From Clostridiales bacterium (GTDB lineage: Bacteria > Bacillota > Clostridia > Lachnospirales > Lachnospiraceae), in contig DUNO01000028.1 in assembly GCA_012839295.1 (NCBI GenBank), positions 1-40,599 of the forward strand: a stretch of 40,599 bases of DNA, given 5' to 3'. Made by a program: the position numbers and the translations under genes. Shown piece by piece: positions 35,266-40,599 of this stretch (its first letter is position 1; the number at the start of each line of letters is the position of its first letter). The notes under the pieces are model-generated. The model was not told the origin of the DNA, ran no database searches, and worked only from the letters and a program-made list of their open reading frames with translations.

Positions 35266-36932
35266 AGCTTTACCCCCTTTCTGGTATAGCTTATAATCTC
35301 ATCCGAGGACATCTGCCTTCCGTCATATTTTAACAGGCTATCGTCACATACAATACCCGTCTTTTCACGGATCAGCTCTGCCAGCTGTCCTGTAGCATTC
35401 TGTTCAATATTAATAATCCTCTTTGCCCGGGGTGCCTTTTCCTTCAACAGCTTTTCAGGCAGGGGATAAATATCCCCAAAGAGCAATGCGGCATATTTCC
35501 CTGAGGTTTCCCGGTTTAAGCGGTTGACTGCTTCCGTAATCGGTCCGTAGGTGGAGCCCCAGCCCAGGAACAAGGTTTCATAGGTATCTTCTCCTACAAA
35601 CTCAGGCTCCTGCAGCTCTTCCTTTAGCTTAATTAATTTCCTGAGGCGCTTCTCCATCATCTGGTTTCTGACCTCTGCCGATTCCGTAATCCATCCTCTT
35701 TCATCATGCTCATCACTGTCCGAGGTTACAAAATTCTTTGTTTTGCCGGGAACCAGAAGAGGTGAGATACCATCCTCCGTGATCCGGTACCGTAGGTAAG
35801 TTCCTTCCTCCACAACAGCCTCCAGCTCCTGCGCAGGCTGTACGCCGTCAAGCTCGTAAGGTTCTATGGAGGCATAGGAATCTGCAAGGTACTGGTCGCT
35901 TAAGATGATAACCGGTATTTGATATTTTCTTGCCAGGTAAAAGGCTCTCGCCGTCTGATAAAAGGCATCCCTATGGCTGCGGAGGGCGATTACCAGCCTC
36001 GGAAATTCTCCATGGGAGGCAGATATGACAAACTTAAGGTCACTTTGCTCCGTCCGGGTAGGAAGTCCAGTCGCAGGTCCCGGCCTCTGGATATCTGCAA
36101 CGACAAGGGGGATTTCCGCCATACCGGACAGCCCCAGAGCCTCTACCTTAAGGCAGAAGCCGCCTCCGGAGGTTCCAGTCATGGCCGGTGCTCCTGCAAA
36201 GGCCGCACCAATCGCCATATTGATTGCAGCAATTTCATCCTCCGCCTGTTCAACAACAATATCCGCTTCCGTCGCTTTTGAGGAAAGGTATTCCAGGATT
36301 GTTGTGGAAGGGGACATGGGATATGCGCTGTAAAAACGGATTCCTCCTGCAATTGCCCCAAAGGCCAGAGCCTGGTTGCCGGAGATAATGATCCGCTCCC
36401 CTGGCTCACCTGCCGGCAGCGAGTACCGCTTCCCTACAAGCCCGTACCCTCTCAGAAGGGCGTTCCGGTTCTCCTCCAGGTACTGCTTCTTTATGTATTT
36501 CCTCAAGGTATCCTCTATATGTACCGGCTCCAGATCAAATAATTTCAGGATTACTCCCGTCGCTATGCTGCCTATGGTGCGGGCATTCCCAAGCTCTTTC
36601 GCAATGCCCAGCAGATCCAGGGGAATAATCCGCTGGTCCTTATCCTTCCACTGGCTGTCACATAGAATAAACCCATCCGGCTTCAAGCTTTTGCTGTGGA
36701 GCACCAGGCTGTCTTCATCAAAGGCAATAATCCCGTCAAGAATATCGCTATGGGAAAGTACCTGCTCAGCTCCAAACCGGATCAGGGTAAAATTATGTCC
36801 GCCCCTGACCCTGGACATGAAGTCCCTGGTGGTGAACACATATAAGCCTGAGTCCTTTAAAAACTTCTGCAATACTGCTGCCATCGTCTCAATTCCCTGC
36901 CCGGCAGCTCCTCCGATTAATATATTAAAAAT
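35262..36932 (-). CDS. 2-oxoacid:ferredoxin oxidoreductase alpha subunit (gamma-alpha fusion), apparent ATT start
   Basis: Large subunit of the same enzyme, about 556 residues: gamma domain (about 1-170) fused to the TPP-pyrimidine and core alpha domains (from about 190: SGNQALAFGAIAGGIRFYSAYPMSPSTTI). The first in-frame ATG is at 36884, but it would delete a conserved segment NILIGGAAGQGIET that is plainly encoded upstream and starts the gamma fold in this family. No ATG, GTG or TTG lies between it and the in-frame stop at 36963-36965. A strong AAGGAGGG (36939-36946) is seven nucleotides from an in-frame ATT (36930-36932), giving M(ATT)FNILIGG. I use that start. Sequencing error is the alternative. 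Confidence 0.85.
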   Translation of the reverse strand: MFNILIGGAAGQGIETMAAVLQKFLKDSGLYVFTTRDFMSRVRGGHNFTLIRFGAEQVLSHSDILDGIIAFDEDSLVLHSKSLKPDGFILCDSQWKDKDQRIIPLDLLGIAKELGNARTIGSIATGVILKLFDLEPVHIEDTLRKYIKKQYLEENRNALLRGYGLVGKRYSLPAGEPGERIIISGNQALAFGAIAGGIRFYSAYPMSPSTTILEYLSSKATEADIVVEQAEDEIAAINMAIGAAFAGAPAMTGTSGGGFCLKVEALGLSGMAEIPLVVADIQRPGPATGLPTRTEQSDLKFVISASHGEFPRLVIALRSHRDAFYQTARAFYLARKYQIPVIILSDQYLADSYASIEPYELDGVQPAQELEAVVEEGTYLRYRITEDGISPLLVPGKTKNFVTSDSDEHDERGWITESAEVRNQMMEKRLRKLIKLKEELQEPEFVGEDTYETLFLGWGSTYGPITEAVNRLNRETSGKYAALLFGDIYPLPEKLLKEKAPRAKRIINIEQNATGQLAELIREKTGIVCDDSLLKYDGRQMSSDEIISYTRKGVKL

Positions 36933-36991
36933 AACAATCCCTCCTTCACCTAAACCTTCATCCTATTTATCAAAGCATGTGAGGCCAATCA

Positions 36992-37477
36992 TTAATAATC
37001 CTCCCTTAAGCCAAACTCGGCGGATTCCACCCATTCCTCGGGCCGGGTAACCAGCTTTACCAGCTCCTCCAATATGATGCAATGTGTGTCCTCCTGCTGG
37101 ATTAAGTAGTCAAACACCTTCTTTGATTGCTCTTCCTGTGAACTATCACGTAAATCTTTATAAAACTTTAAGCTCTGGATCTCCTTCTCTAAAGCCATCC
37201 TATAAGCATCCAGCTGGCTGGGGATCTCCTTTATGTCGGATTTAAAATCCGGAATTTCTTTAAAAATCGGCTGCACCTCGGAAAGAATGCAGCTGTCCTC
37301 CAAGGGCAGGACAAGCTTTTCCGAATAGCTCCTTAATATTTCCGTGTGCTTTTCCTCTTCCTTCTCCAGCAGCTGAAAGACCGTCTGCAGACTATTTCCT
37401 TCATGTAATTTGGCCTGCTTCTTATAAAAGCTTTGCAAGTCCTCCTCTAAGGAAAGGGCTAAGTTTAATAATTCCAT
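36992..37477 (-). CDS. Ferritin-like / rubrerythrin-type diiron protein
   Basis: About 161 residues, all helical, with two related halves. Half one has ALSLEEDLQSFYKKQ and EKEEEKHTEIL; half two has ALEKEIQSLKFYKDL and IQQEDTHCIIL. Each half gives the E...Y and ExxH pattern of ferritin-like diiron proteins. No rubredoxin domain is present. The ATG at 37477 with GGAG upstream is preferred to 37495. It lies 59 nt before the oxidoreductase alpha gene on the same strand and is probably cotranscribed. A role in peroxide reduction or iron handling near oxygen-sensitive FeS enzymes is inferred. Confidence 0.75.
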   Translation of the reverse strand: MELLNLALSLEEDLQSFYKKQAKLHEGNSLQTVFQLLEKEEEKHTEILRSYSEKLVLPLEDSCILSEVQPIFKEIPDFKSDIKEIPSQLDAYRMALEKEIQSLKFYKDLRDSSQEEQSKKVFDYLIQQEDTHCIILEELVKLVTRPEEWVESAEFGLREDY

Positions 37478-37790
37478 ACCATTTTCTCCCTTCATAAATT
37501 GATATTAATGCCTTATTTCTTTATTAGATCTCTTTATTATATTTCCTTACTTTGTACAAGATGCCTTTACCAGGTTGGTTTATAAATTATTAGCTTCAGC
37601 TAATTGACAACAAAATAACAAACAATTTTGCTAATTTCATGGATAACATTAACTTGTACGTTAATAATTCCATAATTATATAATTCAGCTGTCACTTGTT
37701 GTTATTTTACTTCTTATTTCTATTTTTTTCAACCAATAATTACTTAATACCCATAAATTTTTTATTTTATCTCTGCTTTATAAAAGAACA

Positions 37791-37827
37791 GGCAGGCCAT
37801 AAGAGAATTTCCCTCCTATGGCCTGCC
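37791..37827 (-). terminator. Terminator of the signalling-protein gene
   Basis: Perfect 11-bp stem GGCAGGCCATA (37791-37801) with TATGGCCTGCC (37817-37827), 15-nt loop, then TGTTCTTTTAT on the minus strand. From 37496 to 37790 I see only AT-rich intergenic sequence. Confidence 0.7.
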
Positions 37828-37851
37828 CATATTTATTACAATTTTCTATCT

Positions 37852-39393
37852 TTAATCCCTTTCCTTCTTCTGCATCATCTGGATAAACAGCTCTACAAGC
37901 TCCGGGTCAAAGACCGTTCCGGCCTCCGCCCTAAGCTCCTTGAAGATGGAGGTAATGGCCTCCTCATCAGGCTGGCCATGCCTGGCAAGCCTTCTTTCAT
38001 AGCTCTCTACTAAAGAGATGATCCTTGAGATCATGGGGATTTCCTGCCCCTTCAAGCCCTTGGGATAGCCCGAGCCGTCCCATTTCTCGTGATGGCCATA
38101 GATACCCGGCGCCAGATCCAGGGTGGCGTCAAAGAGGTTCAAAATACGGTAGCCGATAACCGGGTGCAGGCGCATCTGCTGCTTCTCATGCTCATTCAAT
38201 TCATCCTTGGATAAAATCGCCTCATCCAGTGCTACCTTGCCGATATCATGGAGATAGCCTGCTTCGCTCAGCTTTTTCACCTCATCCTCCGGCAGCCCCA
38301 TAGCCTTTCCTATATCGCTGCAGAGCTTTGCCACAATCTCAGAGTGATCCTTTTCCTTTATGCTTTTTTTCTGCAGTGACCGGATCAGGCTTGATATGGT
38401 ATCCTGGGCGAAGCCCTTGCGCAGGTTAAACTTTTCTTTATACATTTCACCTTCCGCATTTACCATAACCTTTTCAATATCCTGGTAAGTGCTTATTTTC
38501 GTATCAAAGCCCAAGGCCATACTGCACTGGACCTCATTTACCGTTTCCTTCATCAGCTCCAGTTTAATCCTGTCGACTATCTGCTGGGCAGCTGCGGCTT
38601 CCGTATTTGGAAGCAGTACAATGAATTCATCCCCGCCGACGCGTGCAATGATATCTGATGTCCGGCAGGATTTCTTCAGGATATTTCCCGCACGCCTGAT
38701 CAGGTTATCACCGGTTGCATGCCCAAACACATCATTAACCAGCTTTAAGCCGTTAAGATCGGCAAAGATGATGGATATTGGCAGCTTTTCCTCCTTATCA
38801 TTGACAATCAGCGCTTCCTCCAGATAGCTCCGGTTCATCAGCCCCGTCAGCGTATCATGGCAGCTCAGGTACCTTATCTGTGCCTCCGTTTTATTGCGCT
38901 CCGTTATATCCAAAAATGTAATTACTGCGCCTATGATTTCACCGTTCTTATATTTCGGATAGGAATAGTATTCTACAGCAATGCTTGTACCATCGGCCTT
39001 CCAATATACCTCGTCCGTCACATGTGCCTTTTCCCCAGTGGTTAGGGTACGGTAGGCTTTGGACTTTTCAAAGGGCACCAGCTCCCCCTCCGGGGACTTG
39101 TATTGGATTAAATCATGTATTCTCTTGCCCAGGAAATCGCTCTGCCTCTTATAGCCCAGCAGATAGATGCAGCTGTTGTTGCAAAAGGTACACCTTCCCT
39201 CCAAATCAATACCAAAGATGCCCTCCGCCGTGGAATCAAGGATAAGGTACAATTCCTCTTTTGTCTTATTTAAAGCGTCATTGGCCCTCTCTAATTCAGA
39301 GGTGCGCTCCTTCACCTTTGTCTCCAAATTGTGTACCAGCTGATACATCTTATCTGCCATGGAATTAAATGCGCTTGATATCTTTTTTGCCAT
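37852..39393 (-). CDS. PAS-GGDEF-HD-GYP cyclic-dinucleotide signalling protein
   Basis: Soluble protein of about 513 residues. N-terminal coiled coil (about 1-48), PAS domain (about 48-165), GGDEF domain with intact RVGGDEF (253-257) and inhibitory I-site RTSD (244-247), then HD-GYP with HDIGK (382-386) and HHEKWDGSGYP (434-444). It could both make and degrade c-di-GMP or a related dinucleotide. One difference: the VaDaxDA metal motif after the GYP loop reads LVESYER, with Glu463 for the usual Asp. The ATG at 39393 has GGAGGATGAT just upstream; a GTG at 39429 is less well placed. No membrane segment. It follows the oxidoreductase gene by 70 nt. Confidence 0.88.
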   Translation of the reverse strand: MAKKISSAFNSMADKMYQLVHNLETKVKERTSELERANDALNKTKEELYLILDSTAEGIFGIDLEGRCTFCNNSCIYLLGYKRQSDFLGKRIHDLIQYKSPEGELVPFEKSKAYRTLTTGEKAHVTDEVYWKADGTSIAVEYYSYPKYKNGEIIGAVITFLDITERNKTEAQIRYLSCHDTLTGLMNRSYLEEALIVNDKEEKLPISIIFADLNGLKLVNDVFGHATGDNLIRRAGNILKKSCRTSDIIARVGGDEFIVLLPNTEAAAAQQIVDRIKLELMKETVNEVQCSMALGFDTKISTYQDIEKVMVNAEGEMYKEKFNLRKGFAQDTISSLIRSLQKKSIKEKDHSEIVAKLCSDIGKAMGLPEDEVKKLSEAGYLHDIGKVALDEAILSKDELNEHEKQQMRLHPVIGYRILNLFDATLDLAPGIYGHHEKWDGSGYPKGLKGQEIPMISRIISLVESYERRLARHGQPDEEAITSIFKELRAEAGTVFDPELVELFIQMMQKKERD

Positions 39394-39463
39394 ATCATCC
39401 TCCACTAAGGTAGTCACAAGTCCCTGCACCAGCCTTTTCCTTAAACAGCAAAGCTTAATAGCT

Positions 39464-40459
39464 TTAATAACCTATCTGTAATTTTGCTTCCTGGAGCAGC
39501 TTCTGGACCTCGAGGGAGTTCCTTCTAAGGCTCAGGTAATCATCCTCTGCCTCTCCCCTTACCATCCCCGAAAAGCTCCGGACCAACCGGGAGGCCGTAT
39601 GGACAAATATTTCAGAATCATTCATCACGCTGTCCGGCATGGATGCCCCGCAGTCTATCATGGACATCTCACGGCTTAAATCCGTCTTTGTCACACCTAA
39701 CAGCATAGAAATGTTCTTTAACCCGAAGGTAGCCTTATCACATATGATCTCGCTGCCTGCGTAGCCCTGCCCCAGCTTGGACAGCGTAATGACAACGTCA
39801 AAGCTTTCGTAGCTAAGGACCAGGGTATCCGTAATGTCAACCTCACCAAACCATCTGGCAAAGGCCTGCAGGGACTTGGGCGCCCCAAACAGGTTAACCG
39901 CCAGATGGAGCGGATATACCCCAAGGTCCATGAGAACCCCTCCGCCTGATCCCTTATGGAAGGTAGAGGCTAAAATGCCCTGTTTTGCGGCCTCCAGCTT
40001 ACTGGAACGCTGTGAGAAGTCAAACCTTGCTATAATAATGTCCCCGCTTTTATGAAGCTCCTTTTTTAAGGCCGGTATTGCTGGTGAGAAATAGTTCATA
40101 ATCGCCTCAGAGAACCGTTTCCCTTCTTCATCAGCCACCCTGCATACCTCCCCGTATTCCTCCACGGACATGGTGACAGGCTTTTCACAAAATACATGCT
40201 TACCTGCCCTTAAACAGGCGATGGAAATAGGCCCATGATGGACATTTGGCGTACAGTTATAAACAACATCAATTGCCGGATCCTTTAGCATTTCCTCCAG
40301 ATCACCATATGCCCTGGCTCTTCCCCCTGCAAAGGCCTCCGCTTTCTGAAGGTCCCGGGAACAGACAGCATAAAACCTTTCCCCTGCTTCCTCTATGGCT
40401 GCTGCATAATGTTTGCTTAACCAGTTGGTACCGATTATGGCATAATTCAGTCTTCTCAT
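39464..40459 (-). CDS. Gfo/Idh/MocA-family NAD(P)-dependent oxidoreductase
   Basis: Predicted sugar or inositol-type dehydrogenase. 331 residues: N-terminal Rossmann fold (LNYAIIGTNWLSKHY, in place of the usual GxGxxG), then the family signature VYNCTPNVHHGPI and AGKHVFCEKPVTMS (the catalytic Lys-Pro of EKP), and the C-terminal alpha/beta domain with GSGGGVLMDLGVYPLH. The dinucleotide motif is unusual (GTNWLS). The ATG at 40459 is chosen; GTGGAGAC sits rather close to it, and a GTG at 40480 is the alternative. Substrate unknown. Confidence 0.85.
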   Translation of the reverse strand: MRRLNYAIIGTNWLSKHYAAAIEEAGERFYAVCSRDLQKAEAFAGGRARAYGDLEEMLKDPAIDVVYNCTPNVHHGPISIACLRAGKHVFCEKPVTMSVEEYGEVCRVADEEGKRFSEAIMNYFSPAIPALKKELHKSGDIIIARFDFSQRSSKLEAAKQGILASTFHKGSGGGVLMDLGVYPLHLAVNLFGAPKSLQAFARWFGEVDITDTLVLSYESFDVVITLSKLGQGYAGSEIICDKATFGLKNISMLLGVTKTDLSREMSMIDCGASMPDSVMNDSEIFVHTASRLVRSFSGMVRGEAEDDYLSLRRNSLEVQKLLQEAKLQIGY

Positions 40460-40522
40460 GTCTCCACCCGTGCCTTCCACTTTTTGATGACCTACTCAAA
40501 AAGTGAATAGGCCTTAATAAAT

Positions 40523-40573
40523 AGTTTGAAAGTGACTTTCTTTCAAACTTACTGATATGCTGCCGTAGGCAGC
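40523..40573. repeat. Two hairpins upstream of the oxidoreductase gene
   Basis: AGTTTGAAAG-N7-CTTTCAAACT (40523-40549) and GCTGCC-GTA-GGCAGC (40559-40573), both perfect. They may be terminators of an upstream gene beyond the window or leader structures. Confidence 0.6.
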
Positions 40574-40599
40574 ACAAACATAATTGGGAAGAACGCTGC

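Overview
The window looks like a chromosomal segment of an anaerobic Firmicute, most likely a Lachnospiraceae-type Clostridium. Supporting signs are strong AGGAGG ribosome binding sites, the CxxC zinc-type S18 protein, an FprA flavodiiron protein, a ferredoxin-dependent 2-oxoacid oxidoreductase, a YesMN-type two-component system beside a CUT1 sugar ABC transporter, and PadR/DUF1700-like pairs. This placement is an inference from protein character; no rRNA or other marker gene is present. I see no tRNA, rRNA, CRISPR array or intact insertion sequence.

Layout. (1) 1-6731, minus strand: a self-contained beta-glucoside/cellobiose PTS operon. It reads LevR-like PRD regulator, EIIA, EIIB, EIIC, GH1 6-phospho-beta-glucosidase, its own HPr, then the start of its own Enzyme I, which runs off the window edge. 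(2) About 6960-7640: non-coding DNA with a decayed ORF, possibly a transposase remnant. (3) 7646-9018: the core rpsF-ssb-rpsR operon with a clear promoter. (4) 9098-18854, minus strand: a sugar-scavenging locus with lipoprotein binding protein, two permeases, YesM-like kinase, YesN-like regulator and GH78-like alpha-L-rhamnosidase, followed by a tiny repetitive ORF and a small membrane protein. (5) 19138-22201: greA, a PadR-controlled membrane-protein operon on the plus strand, and ppa. (6) 22298-25341, minus strand: an XRE regulator, a PLDc_N small membrane protein and an ABC-2 exporter; a divergent small membrane protein follows. (7) 26727-32699, plus strand: an oligopeptide transporter operon oppBCDFA behind a long structured leader. 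(8) 32945-34168: fprA; then, convergent, a two-subunit 2-oxoacid:ferredoxin oxidoreductase and a ferritin-like protein. (9) 37852-40459, minus strand: a PAS-GGDEF-HD-GYP signalling protein and a Gfo/Idh/MocA oxidoreductase.

How the genes work together. Region 1 is a complete phosphorelay from EI to sugar hydrolysis with a regulator that should read the PTS state. Region 4 couples extracellular sensing (kinase and regulator) to uptake and intracellular debranching of a probably rhamnose-containing glycoside; it lacks an ATPase, so a shared MsmK/UgpC-type ATPase must serve it. FprA, the oxidoreductase and the ferritin-like protein form a redox neighbourhood.

The most unusual content is between the genes. 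Four unrelated short tandem arrays (27 bp x5, 32 bp x4, 6 bp x10, 25 bp x6) sit at gene boundaries. A 121-bp hairpin has perfect 32-bp arms and a nested 12-bp stem. Several clean operator-like palindromes are present. The oxidoreductase alpha gene appears to need an ATT start codon to keep its conserved N-terminus, and the PRD regulator has lost the motifs expected of a sigma-54 activator. I found no obvious new defence system or mobile system.
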